Assembly (NCBI GenBank): GCA_905183005.1
Contig: CAJJDO010000093.1
Coordinates: forward strand, 132,203-196,202
Source of the DNA: Paramecium pentaurelia
Lineage: Eukaryota > Ciliophora > Oligohymenophorea > Peniculida > Parameciidae
Length of the DNA: 64,000 bases
Direction of reading: 5' to 3'
A program made the translations under genes and the position numbers. The notes under the pieces are model-generated. The model made no database searches. It was not told where the DNA came from and saw nothing but the letters and a program-made list of their open reading frames with translations. Positions within the stretch are counted from its first letter, which is position 1. Each line of letters opens with the position of its first letter. Positions 47,245 through 59,000 of this stretch are shown here, in pieces.

Positions 47245-48772
47245 ATGAGTTTCTTTAAGCAATCTTATACTCATTTCAAAAGAATTGATTTATTTGGAAT
47301 TGATGTGAGATTATTAGCTCAAGGCTAATAAGCATATCGAACAAATATAGGAGCATTTATGACATTATTTCTATTCATGTTACTTGCATATTCATGTAAC
47401 TCCTTTATTTTAGAAATGAATAAAGGAAAAAATGCAATTCTTAATTAAAAAGAGTCTCCTCTACTCTAAAATGAAGTAAATATAGTTTTATATCATCTTT
47501 AGGGGTTTAGTTTTAACTCATCATAATTTATCTATGCAATTGGAATAGTTGATGATTCTGGTTAATACATTCCTAATGAAAACAACCGCATCTTTTAGGT
47601 GAGTTTTTATTATTGCAAAAAATCTTTAATAGAAACTACTTGTGAAAGTTTTCCTGCTGTAATTTGTGGTAGTCGCATATCAGAAGCATCAAAAGTATAG
47701 TATTCTATTATCTAATAGTAAATGAATGTTCCTGAAGACTACTAATATATAACTTATTGTCCTGATGATCAATTTACATAGACTTATGAAGAAATCAGAT
47801 TTTAAGGGTCTCAAAGAATGGATAACTTCACTTTTCTAGGTGCATTCATTTCAAAGTGTACAAACTCAACTGAATCTTAAAGTATTATATTTTATATATA
47901 AGATAGATTGTGCATCTGAAGAAGAGATTACAACATCTTTATCGAATGCCAATTTATTTTATTCATATTCCTTTTATTAATTCAATAAGGAATTGGATCT
48001 ATATCCATATGAAAAAATGCAAAACTTAGATGTGACTCCTTGTTATCCAAATATACGTAAATATATCAAAGTCTTTTATCAATATTCAATAACTACTTCT
48101 GAATATAATCCATTTTATTTCTTCCCTTCTACCATTGAATAAGATGCTATTGAATATTAATAAACAACAATTGATACATTCTTAGATTATCATCAAGATA
48201 ATACATTTGCATAAATTGAAATTAACTTGAATGTTAAGAAAAGACTTAATTATGTAACATATCAAACTCTCATGGATGTGGCTGCTAAAATTGGAGGTTT
48301 CTTTACAATCCTTAGAGCACTCTTTGAATTACTACTATACCCAATATAAGTAATTATTTATCGACTTTATCTAATTAATTGTCTTATTAATCAGTAATAG
48401 ACATTTACAACTTTAGAAAACTTAGAATAAAAAGAATTATAAACTAATTTTGCAAAATTACGAATAAAAGACTTAATAAGATATACTAAAGCAAGATCTA
48501 CCTATTTTAACTATTTAAAAAAAGTAGAACAACTCTTAGATATTACTGAAGTTTTATCTAATCCTTTAAGATTGACTCGTTAAGTTGAAGATATATAAGG
48601 ATCTATACGAAAATTTGATCCTGCAAAAAAATAAATGAATGTAAGAGCTGTTTTAGATGAAATTATTGCTAATCATGATATGAATGATATCTAAAGTCCT
48701 AGATCAGTTAATCAAGAACTTAAACCTGTCATAAAATCATAAATATATTTAAGCAGACTTTAGCCAAAATGA
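47245..48772 (+). CDS. two-pass membrane protein with large cysteine-containing lumenal domain, 491 aa
   Basis: One hydrophobic segment near the N-terminus (NIGAFMTLFLFMLLAYSCNS, about 38-58) and another near residue 350 (AAKIGGFFTILRALFELLLY); between them about 280 residues with spaced cysteines and aromatic residues (YYCKKSLIETTCESFPAVIC, DVTPCYPNIRKYIKVFY), and a basic C-terminal cytoplasmic tail with coiled-coil character. The opening FKRIDLFGIDVRL is a motif shared by a large group of ciliate membrane proteins in my recollection; no function is known. Two introns: 47476-47502 (27 nt) and 47882-47906 (25 nt); exons total 492 codons. Topology would place both ends in the cytosol. Confidence 0.8.
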
Positions 48773-48825
48773 AGAATAATTATTTTTTGTTTTTAATATA
48801 AAATTACAAATTTCTTCTATTAAAT

Positions 48826-49876
48826 TCATTAATATTCGTATACAATATTTCCACCAAAAGAATCTTCCTCTTACATACCTTTTGCATCTTCCTCTTCTCT
48901 TTTAACTTCTGGTTTAATTTTTTTAGACTTTTTTTATGAGATTATTTCTAATTCACCAGATTTATTTAGATCTTAGATTTCTACCATTGATACATCTAAA
49001 AGCTAAATTATATTTAAAAAATCACTCTTACATTTAATTTCTCAATTTAATTTCCATTATTATCAAATTATGATTATTCTACCATATATTTTAAATTTTA
49101 CATTTGCCATCTTTATCTTCATCATCTAATTAACCTTAATTATCTTTTTTTTTTTTCCTTTTTATAATTTATTTTTCAATTTTCTTTTTAATTCTTGTTT
49201 CCTCTTAAAATTCTTATTTAGGAACCATTTTAATTTTCTCCTCAAATTAATCACATAATTTCTTGACTCCTTTTAAAAATTCCTTAAATAATGACAAATT
49301 TTCATATATTTCTGGCTTTTGTAATAGTTCCTCCAATTCTTACATTACAATTTATATATATAATAAAAACCATAAAATTTATTATTAACAAATTCATTTT
49401 CTTTTATCATTTCTCTCTGAAAAAAATAAACCCTTTTTATATTCATATATCATATAAGTTTATATTTGCAATCTTTAAATTATAAGGTCTTAATCTATTT
49501 TTTATACTAACTACTATTAAGGAAATCTCATCTTTGGAATTGTTTAAAATATAACTTTCCCATTCTACTTTCTCTTCAATACTCTAATATCAGGAGTTCG
49601 TGTTCTTAATTGATCTTATTCAATAGAAACATGTGATGATGCATCTATAAAACTTTTATTAATGCTTTTGTTTTAGAATAACATTAATCCTTTAGTTGTA
49701 TTCTTATGAATTTAATATTGTAAATATTCATCTTTAAGCTTATAATATTAAAAAGTGTCTTTCAATTATTATTCATCCTTTTTTAATTAGGCCTTACCCA
49801 ATATAAAAAGATTAAATTATTTTTTGTTCTACTTAGTTCTAATTTATTTCTAATTTGATGTTTAAAAGACTTCCAT
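48826..49876 (-). CDS. unknown coiled-coil protein, 315 aa
   Basis: Four introns were needed: one of only 19 nt near 49416-49434 (GTTTAT...GAGAG), then 32 nt near 49340-49371, 23 nt near 49081-49103 and 29 nt near 49004-49032; exons total 316 codons. The protein is Q/K/E-rich: MEVFQTSNQKQIRTKQNKKQ, KDEQQLKDTFQYYKLKDEYL, ELEELLQKPEIYENLSLFKE, QFEEKIKMVPKQEFQEETRI. Toward the C-terminus two Asp-rich patches, DDEDKDGK and QDLNKSGELEI, look like EF-hand loops, but the flanking helices are not convincing. No signal peptide or membrane segment. The 19-nt intron is the weakest part of the model. No family recognised. Confidence 0.65.
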
Positions 49877-50173
49877 ATTTAATTAAATAATTAAATATAT
49901 GTTTAAGAATATCTTATTTGATATTCTTTTTTGAAAATTAAGTATAACTTTATCTATATTAAATATGATATTTATAGAATATCTTATTTAAACATCAATT
50001 TTTATATTAATTTGACATTATATATAATTGATTATTTTTAACAAAATATTAATGAAGAATTATAATATAAAAGTAAATATTAAATAATATCAAGATAAGT
50101 GTTTATAAGTATGAATAAATAATGTGTAATTTAATTAATAAATATTTTAACTAATTCTAAATAAAAATGAAAA

Positions 50174-50877
50174 TCAAAAGTTTTTACATGAATTACAAAA
50201 GTAACTAATATTTTTAGAATCATGATTTTAGATATCCTTATTACATCGAAGACATTTTCTTATAATCTATTGAATGTTGGTTTGCTATTCTGCTAATGCC
50301 ATTCTAGAATAATTCATAGGGTCTTTAAATAATTCACCTGTAGAGGATTGGCATCTTTATTTAGAAAGAGAGATAGTTAAAGGGTCCTAATGTTAAAGTT
50401 TATTGATTTACATCTAATTATTGTAAAACTCTAAAGAAATCATCATTGTCTAAGGATTAGAGTGCTTTAAAGACATTTACACATTTAGATTTAAATTCAT
50501 CAAAAGGCTATTTTTAATATAAAATTTACTGATTATGTTGTACATACAAGACATTCTCCTGAAGAGTCTACAACATCAATTTCATGTCCACATCCTAATG
50601 TTTTTCGTTTTGGATGACGCATAATTGGTTCTTGTTCTTTTCTAACACTACTAGATTTCTTAGTTTATGAATTATCTCTTTTAAGTGGAGATTTTTATCC
50701 TTATAGATCATGTAAATATTTTTCTATTCCAGAATCGTTTGCATATAGTAATGCTTTAAATTAGTATAATGATTTTAGCATTTACTCTCTTTAGGGATTA
50801 TGAGAACTCAAGCGATCAAAAAATGTAGAAAATAACTCTATCATAGTTGTTCTCTCTACAGAAGACAGTTAAATCAT
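50174..50877 (-). CDS. unknown protein with two paired-cysteine sites, 218 aa
   Basis: Two introns, 50508-50529 (22 nt) and 50387-50411 (25 nt), give 219 codons. The N-terminal third is helical (SSVERTTMIELFSTFFDRLS). Then come a basic patch HPKRKTLGCGHEIDVVDSSG with ECLVC, and at the C-terminus KCLRCNKDIQNHDSKNISYF with CNSC. The pairs CGH...CLVC and CLRC...CNSC look like two small zinc-binding sites separated by about 80 residues. No RING spacing is seen. Could be a nucleic-acid- or protein-binding adaptor; the function is not recognised. Downstream of it are 200-300 bp of AT-rich spacer on each side. Confidence 0.75.
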
Positions 50878-51131
50878 TAAAATTTTAAAATATATATATA
50901 AAATATATTCATTGATGACAACTTGACAACCTTAAACTAAAATCTAATTTAGATTTTCTCTTAAATATCACAGTTAAGCATATAAATAATGTCTTATTAA
51001 TTTAATTTAAATAATCAACTATTTCTAATCAAATTGTTTTTTTGACATAGAATTTATATTCATAATCATTTTTAATTTATTTATTTACATGAACCATTTT
51101 AAAGAAAATAAATAATATTTATTAAATTATT

Positions 51132-52248
51132 ATGATTAAATTTCTAAGGATGGCACCTAGATTCAATTACATACCTAAATTTCATGTTGGATAAATTGGT
51201 CCTATTGCACCAAGTCCTTAGATCTAATAAAAAATGGACGCATTAGAATAAAACCAACCATTCTTTGATAGATTGATATTTTTTGATCCTGATATCATGG
51301 CATCATTACCTGGTCCTTTATAAGTATTTGATCCTGTTGTTGATTTTGGAAGTGGAATACTTACATATTTACATGATTGTCATATTCCTTGGGTAGGAGT
51401 TTTAAGTTTAACATGTATAATTGCTAGATCAACATTATTACCTCTAATATATTTATAAATGAAAAGAACAACTAGATTAGCAACTGTTATTCCTGCAATT
51501 GCCTAAATGAAAAGATTGATTGATAAAACTAATTATTCAAAAACAAAGAAATTAATCACTTTAACAAGACTCTCATATAAAATTGTACATTCATAAAGAT
51601 TAAAATGGATGAGACTCTTTTTATATAATGTATTCCATATACCAATGCTTATTACTTTAATTTGGAGTATTCGTAGATTATTAATAGATGAATCCTTTAA
51701 AACAACTGCTTTTCTTTGGATACCTGTACTTATTTATAATTTTATTTAAATAGTCTCTCTCTAATATGGATCCCTATTTTATTGTACCTTCTTTAACTGT
51801 AATATGTTATTATTACAATCTTCAAAGATTTATTACCCCAGAAAATAAAGATACTATACCATCCAAATTACGTAATGTTGGTTAGTTTTTATTAATATTA
51901 TGGTTACCATTTTTGGCTAATTGGCCATGTGCAATCTAAATTTATATGTTGTTTAATGCCTTTTTTTCTATTATATAGACATCTATTATGTTACATCCTG
52001 AATTTTAGAAGATGGTTGATCCAAAAATATTTCTTTATTAAATGATTATTAGAATGATTGAATATGATAAAAATACAAGTCTCTCTTTAATAGAGGCTAT
52101 TAAAAGTGGAGAGGAAACTAATATAGAGAAAGCAATATCAGAAGAACAATTACTTGATTAGTTTTAAAAATCTTTAATTGAATTAAATGAAGGAGAATTA
52201 TAAGAAGATGCTGCTAAGATTTCAAAAGATAAACCAAATTTTTATTGA
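51132..52248 (+). CDS. OXA1: Oxa1/YidC-family mitochondrial inner-membrane insertase, 362 aa
   Basis: Inserts proteins into the mitochondrial inner membrane. Family features: first core helix HDCHIPWVGVLSLTCIIARS, LLPLIYLQMKRTTRLATVIP, the charged loop AIAQMKRLIDKTNYSK, helix YNVFHIPMLITLIWSIRRLL, then FLWIPSLSNMDPYFIVPSLT, VGQFLLILWLPFLANWPCAI and IYMLFNAFFSIIQTSIMLHP. The order and the PSLSNxDP loop match Oxa1. An N-terminal presequence (MIKFLRMAPRFNYIPKF) is basic without acids, fitting mitochondrial import. One intron, 51726-51753 (28 nt), falls exactly inside LWIP|SLSN; exons total 363 codons. The tail is acidic and soluble, unlike the basic ribosome-binding tail of yeast Oxa1, so a Cox18-like role is possible. 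Converges on the next gene with 31 bp between stops. Confidence 0.9.
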
Positions 52249-52279
52249 CATATTAGTATCTTATGATAATTAAAATAAC

Positions 52280-53151
52280 TCACTATTTTTTCTGTTATTT
52301 TGCATGTTCAATAAATTATGTCCAACGCTTTGTTTATTTTGGAAATTAATATTAACTCCAAACCTAACAAATTGATTTTACATGTTTCTCTTATAATCTA
52401 TTATGAAATCTTTCTTATGAATTATCATAAAACATTTCATCAAATTATCTCTAAGAATTTATTTTCATCTATGTTGGACTCAAAGGATTAATAGCATCAA
52501 TTAACATATGTTTACGTTCTTACATCTTCTCTAAACTAATATTTAGATTCAACTTTAATTTTTAATCATTCAATTCTTTTTACCTATATCTTCTAGTCAA
52601 TTATGCTAATTTGCCTTCTGCATTGATAATCGCAGTCATCTTTTAATTTTTATCATAATCTTCAATGCAAGAAGAAAAGATTGAGACATCTTCATTATGG
52701 GAAGTTGTTCTTTTTTTTTCAATACGTTTCAATTCTGTCAAAAGATGTCTTTTTCTCTTGGTTTTCAAATCTTTAACATAAGGTAGAATATACCCTTATC
52801 TGAGAGAATCTTATTGATCTGTTTGTCAAGATTCTAATTTAAATACTAAAAGTTATTTGGAAGATTCAACTCTTCCCTTATATGAGTTTCTAATTTATTT
52901 TTACTTTTCTGACCCAACAAACTTAGACTAGCTACTCGATTGAGATTAGAAAGGGCAACTTCTGACAAAGTTTTTTGATACAATATATTATCTCTTTCAG
53001 TATCAATAAATAAATTTGTGGGTTAACGAATAAGTTCTGGAAGTCGCTTCTCCTTCTTTATAACTTTTTTACCAGTTCGTTCTTGTTAAACTTATTACTT
53101 CATTTCACTTCTTAATTATTCACCTGTTTATGTAATCAAGAGTCGATTCAT
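52280..53151 (-). CDS. unknown charged coiled-coil protein, 282 aa
   Basis: One intron, 52771-52793 (23 nt), gives 283 codons. It is a basic, helical protein with repeated K/R/Q-rich segments: MNRLLITQTGEQLRSEMKQQ, KKVIKKEKRLPELIRQPTNL, DLKTKRKRHLLTELKRIEKK, GKLAQLTRRYRQKELNDQKL and, at the end, TQFIEHAKQQKKQ. No motif, signal peptide or membrane segment is visible. It is similar in flavour, though not evidently in sequence, to the protein encoded at 54724 on the same strand. Could belong to ciliary or cortical structural proteins; that is a guess. Ends 31 bp from the convergent OXA1 stop. Confidence 0.78.
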
Positions 53152-53566
53152 TATTAACAATAATTAAATTAGTATAATTAAAATACTCATTTTTAAAGAT
53201 GTATAAATATCCTTATACTAAATTAACTAATTTTCATATTAGAAGTTATTGTATACTTAAGAGTCATGATTTAATTTAACCAGATTGTTTAATATATAAA
53301 ATTCTGAATATTATAAGAAAAACTAATGAATTATTGATAGACATCTATATTAATGAAATATAGATGTCTATCAAAAATTCTAAGGTTACTAATTATATAT
53401 ATATTCTTGATGAAATTTATAATAGATTAATAAAAAATTAATTATTTAGAACCATAATTAGGAATAGAAGAAATTTAGAATAAATAAATTAAGAGATTTG
53501 AAAGAATATTTATTTTTTTTAATTAATTTTTTTAAGTTCTTGATTAGTACTTTAGAAGATAAGAGA
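53152..53566. other. intergenic with a perfect hairpin and the start of a duplicated segment
   Basis: AT-rich spacer upstream of the coiled-coil gene. It contains the inverted repeat at 53334-53374, and from 53455 onward it is part of the segment duplicated around the N at 54611. No gene. Confidence 0.6.
53334..53374. repeat. perfect inverted repeat, 17-bp arms, 7-nt loop
   Basis: Left arm TTGATAGACATCTATAT (53334-53350), loop TAATGAA, right arm its exact reverse complement (53358-53374). It sits between two minus-strand genes, 183 bp upstream of the start of the gene ending at 52280 and about 190 bp after the next stop. Less AT-extreme than its surroundings, so unlikely by chance. Confidence 0.85.
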
Positions 53567-54610
53567 TCATCCTTTAAAAGATAATTAATTAATAAATGGT
53601 TAAGGAATTAAATTATCATGATTTAGATTACAACTTATTAACTGTTGTATGAATGGCTTTCCTAAATGATAAAATAATAATTACTAATTTAATTCTTCCA
53701 AAGCAATTAATTATTTAATACGTCTTGGTAATTATAAATATTGTTTACGTTTCCATTCTCTGGTTTCTCCATAATAATTATCCAATTTAATTTCACAAGC
53801 TGATTATAAAGAAGAAGCACAAGAATCATTAGAATTTTCAGGAGGATCTTGATTGTAATGAGTTTTTTTATGTTGTGTATTTAGAAGTTTTCGTGTTAAA
53901 TTCTTACGAAAATCAACTCCAGAGTCAATTACATTTTGTATATATTTAGGATGTTTTTCAATCATAACACCTTTGGAATTATTATAAAGATAATCATAGA
54001 GTTGCACATCACCTATTGTAAGAATACCATCTTGATTTTTTCTGTCTGTCTTAGCTGCTTTATGAAACAATGTAAAATCCTTCCTTTTATTCTATATACT
54101 TAAACGCACTAGTTTATTGATATTATTATCATGTTATTCTGCTCTTAATTACAATTCCTACAAATACAATTAGGCATTATTCTCCAATACAGATTTCAAA
54201 TATTATCTAGGAGGGATAGTATCAATAAAATCTCTTTATATTTTACATATAGGTTCAACATTATCATAATTGAGTCTATATTATTTTAGACTCTTTGATT
54301 TAGGCATCAATTTCTTTTAGTAACTTATTGTATTTTCTTTATAATTAGCAATATCCAATATAGTCTAAACAATAGCCAATGTCTAAGCATTTCCTTATCT
54401 CATCTCTTCATTATGTGGTTTCTTAATGGCCACTTTCTCTTTGATTAAATTTCTAACTTTTAGAAGTTTACTCTTTAAATAGTTCTTTCTCTATTCTGTT
54501 TACTGACGTATTTTTAGAGATCCTTCCTCTTTACGTTGAAGTTAATTCTCTGCAGTTAGTCTTGGACAATTCAAAGTTTATATAAGATTAGAAACATTTA
54601 GATCTCCTTT
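53455..54610. repeat. direct repeat copy 1 (1,156 bp), identical to 54612-55767
   Basis: Sequence after the N at 54611 repeats this block at offset 1,157. It carries the 3' spacer and about 1,040 bp of the coding sequence of the gene at 54724. Same pattern as in the ABC transporter: exact copy, single N, gene interior. Confidence 0.95.
53567..54610 (-). pseudogene. truncated duplicate of the gene at 54724, probably an assembly artefact
   Basis: Exactly the C-terminal 348 codons of the intact gene, ending at the corresponding TGA (53567-53569) and cut at the N. No base difference was noticed. It lacks the first 55 or so codons and any start. Should not be counted as a separate gene. Confidence 0.88.
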
Positions 54611-54611
54611 N

Positions 54612-55767
54612 TAATTAGGAATAGAAGAAATTTAGAATAAATAAATTAAGAGATTTGAAAGAATATTTATTTTTTTTAATTAATTTTTTTAAGTTCTTGA
54701 TTAGTACTTTAGAAGATAAGAGATCATCCTTTAAAAGATAATTAATTAATAAATGGTTAAGGAATTAAATTATCATGATTTAGATTACAACTTATTAACT
54801 GTTGTATGAATGGCTTTCCTAAATGATAAAATAATAATTACTAATTTAATTCTTCCAAAGCAATTAATTATTTAATACGTCTTGGTAATTATAAATATTG
54901 TTTACGTTTCCATTCTCTGGTTTCTCCATAATAATTATCCAATTTAATTTCACAAGCTGATTATAAAGAAGAAGCACAAGAATCATTAGAATTTTCAGGA
55001 GGATCTTGATTGTAATGAGTTTTTTTATGTTGTGTATTTAGAAGTTTTCGTGTTAAATTCTTACGAAAATCAACTCCAGAGTCAATTACATTTTGTATAT
55101 ATTTAGGATGTTTTTCAATCATAACACCTTTGGAATTATTATAAAGATAATCATAGAGTTGCACATCACCTATTGTAAGAATACCATCTTGATTTTTTCT
55201 GTCTGTCTTAGCTGCTTTATGAAACAATGTAAAATCCTTCCTTTTATTCTATATACTTAAACGCACTAGTTTATTGATATTATTATCATGTTATTCTGCT
55301 CTTAATTACAATTCCTACAAATACAATTAGGCATTATTCTCCAATACAGATTTCAAATATTATCTAGGAGGGATAGTATCAATAAAATCTCTTTATATTT
55401 TACATATAGGTTCAACATTATCATAATTGAGTCTATATTATTTTAGACTCTTTGATTTAGGCATCAATTTCTTTTAGTAACTTATTGTATTTTCTTTATA
55501 ATTAGCAATATCCAATATAGTCTAAACAATAGCCAATGTCTAAGCATTTCCTTATCTCATCTCTTCATTATGTGGTTTCTTAATGGCCACTTTCTCTTTG
55601 ATTAAATTTCTAACTTTTAGAAGTTTACTCTTTAAATAGTTCTTTCTCTATTCTGTTTACTGACGTATTTTTAGAGATCCTTCCTCTTTACGTTGAAGTT
55701 AATTCTCTGCAGTTAGTCTTGGACAATTCAAAGTTTATATAAGATTAGAAACATTTAGATCTCCTTT
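54612..55767. repeat. direct repeat copy 2 (1,156 bp), identical to 53455-54610
   Basis: Second copy, directly after the N. It continues smoothly at 55768 into the unique 5' part of the gene, so this copy yields the full-length protein. Confidence 0.95.
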
Positions 55768-55932
55768 TAGATAATGAGAGAAATTGCGTTGAAATTGATG
55801 TCCATGAGTTCTAGTTTAAAATGGTTTAACAGTAATAAGAGGATCTTACTTAGTTTTAAAATGTAAACTCTTGAATTTGCGATGCAAGATTTTATTAGAA
55901 TGATCGAATTCACAAGTTGTTGATATACTCAT
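54724..55932 (-). CDS. unknown basic coiled-coil protein, 402 aa
   Basis: An intron-free frame of 403 codons, complete within copy 2 plus unique 5' sequence. Begins MSISTTCEFDHSNKILHRKF; the body is basic and helical (KSKLLKVRNLIKEKVAIKKP, YLQELQLRAEQHDNNINKLV), with one more ordered stretch GILTIGDVQLYDYLYNNSKG, then a Ser/Asn/Pro linker and a C-terminal helical piece REWKRKQYLQLPRRIKQLIA. No signal peptide, membrane segment or catalytic motif. The family is not recognised; composition suggests a structural cytoskeletal or ciliary protein. The 3' two-thirds also appears in the duplicate at 53567-54610. Confidence 0.82.
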
Positions 55933-56097
55933 ACTAATTATTAAAATTAATCAAATTAAAAAAGGATCAAATAAATGAAACTAATGACTTCAAAAAACTA
56001 ATATGAATTTCTACTTAATCTATAATATTTTCAACTTGAAATTAAATTCCAAATTATATTATATAATATAATAATATTAAGTAAATTAAATTCATAT

Positions 56098-59000
56098 TCA
56101 CAATGGAGTTTACCCATGATTATTGACTACATAAGAAAAAATACTTGAGACAGTACTTTTCTTTGGAAACTATGGAGTTTCATCATCAACATTTGGATTT
56201 ATATATGCTGATACTACACTGCTGAAATCATTTTAATCCAGGTTCTTTTTAGATGATAGACTATGAGTTTCTTATTGAATTCTGGACTTATTTTTATTGT
56301 GTTTTCTATTAAATAATATATAATATATTTTACATATATTTTAATAATTATGGTGCCATTGAATTAAGTAAACTAATAGAAGTATTAGTTGATGATGTAT
56401 TTGGTCGATGTGTACTTGTTTGCATCTAGTAATCTTAATTAAGATTATTGTTAGATTTCTACAATTTTAATTTCTCTATAAATTCCATTACATATACTCT
56501 AACTTTCTTCCATAACAAACAAGCTTTTCTTCTGTTATGATAATTCTTAGGCTTTTTAATACAATATTTAATGCAAGGATAACGAATAATAAGATTAACA
56601 ATTCTTTCGATATGTTATTATTTTAGACTTGACAAGTATTCTCTTATGATCTTTGAAAATATATAAGTACAATATAATAAATTAAGTATTGAACACAATA
56701 TTGATAATATGTAAACTAATTCAGTATATGGATTATTATCTTAACTATATGATAAAATTAAAGTAATCATTGCTAATTGTGTTGATATCTTATCAATAAA
56801 ATTGTACTATTTCTCAATGTAAGGATGATGTTTATTAAGTAATTCTAAATAGACAAGGAGAATAAGTATGGCAAATAAGAACATTAATTTTATATCTTAG
56901 ATCAAAAGAGTTTCCAATAGATAAAATAATGATTTAATAAAGAAACATACAAATTCCCAATAATAATAATTATCTTTATATTCCACATATAAATATCCAT
57001 AAGGCATACGTAATTGACAAGTCCATAACTTATTCTTGTTTTTGAATAATTTAATGATATAAAAGAGGGGAGACACTATTCCAACAATAATTAATGTAGG
57101 TATAATAAGTATCTTAAGATAAAGGTAATATTCTTCAGTATAACACATATATGATGTTGCTGCCAAAATATAATATTGTCCAGATGCCTTTATACAAAAC
57201 ATTAATTGTAATAGACCCTCTATAATATCACCTTGAAAATAAAAGTTGATTTAGATAAGACAAGAAATGAATATAGTTTTTATTGAGTTTTCCATTTAAT
57301 TTCGTTTACATAAATGAATAAGATAGTATATCAATACAAATGAAAACACAAATAAAAGTGATACAAACAGATTCCAAAATTGTCTCAAATACACTATTTC
57401 CATTTACAATTATGAATTCAATAAGAAACATTCAATAGAGTATCCCAAAGTTGATAAAGGATTACCAATAGCTTATGCAATTACTTCTATTGGAGTAGGG
57501 AAATCAAAATCAATAACTTATACTATTGATATTAATTGAAAATAACTTGAAAATAGTTTAATTAAAATTTCTGTTTGATCAATCACCATTGTAGATCTAG
57601 TAGCAAAGAATATACCCATCATTCTTAGATAATGAGCTGATAATTATGCTCTAACTAATCTTAAACTTCCTCTGATTGATATAAATAAAGCAATAAGGAT
57701 CCAAGAAAAAGAAAATATAATCTTAAAAATATTAAAGACATCATTTTCACAAATTGTACAATTACCTCCAAAACCACGAGTATAAGAATTATTCCAATGT
57801 TCTGCATAATAATCACAATCATCACATAATGCTCCAGTATAACCTTAACTACAAGTGAATTCATTTGATCCACCTAAACATTAAGATACAGATGATTAAC
57901 AATATTCAATACTATCAGTACTTTTATTGGCTCTCCAATATCCCTATTTCAAAACTAATTCTGAACCTCCAGGACATGATTCTATTGAAGTTATACACTA
58001 TTAACAATGATTGAAATTATCTAAACTATATGATCCAGGTGGACATCTAAGACATGATTAATTTTCCCATTCTTCTCCTATCTCACATTAAATGAGATTT
58101 AAATATATTGGTAATTTAAATGTATCATTATAAAACTTAAGTGATTAAAATTCAAGTAGAATTTAAATAGTTTCATTTTTTGGTAGTTTTTAATAATAAC
58201 TATAAGAAATCTCATATTGACATTCCAATTAATCAAATTCAAAAATCTACTCTTCTATAGTTAGATAATCCATTAAATCACATATTTTATTCTATCCACT
58301 ATCTAAAATGGATATACTCATTTATAATGTCTATCCACTCTTATAATTATCTTTATGTATGATCTCCTTTCTTTTTATTAGATTATCAAATAAATAACTA
58401 TCATTATTAACAACTAAATAAACAGGTCCTGTTACATAAGTTAAGATATCAGGTTCTACTATTTAATTTGTAAGTATGAATATATGTTTATTAGTCTTCA
58501 TTGAACAATTGTTAAATAAATTCTATTAAATATAATGGGATAATCCTGATGATTACTTTAAGTAGATCACACCTCCATCTGGAGATACTAGATCAATAAA
58601 TTGATTTCCATATATTTTAATTGCTGTATTTTATATAGCATAAGCAGATCCTTAATTTGCTGATATATTCGTAAAAGTATTATTGTAAGCACAAAAATTG
58701 TTAGAATCTTAAATATTAATAAAACCAAAGAAACTTTGTAAATTTTTGAATATTGATTTAGATATTTCTATCTAATTGCTCTATCTAATCATTATGATAC
58801 CATTACAATATGGGCAATCCATATTTGTAAATTGTAGATCATTGAATATTAATTTTGTACAATTTTATGTAGTTATCAATTCTTTATTATTATAAGTGAT
58901 ACTATTTAAATACATTCCTTTGATATTTATATCAGTTTCTAATGCTTAAATTAATGGATTAAGAAAATTGCTAATTTGAAATATTTTAATATAAATTAGA

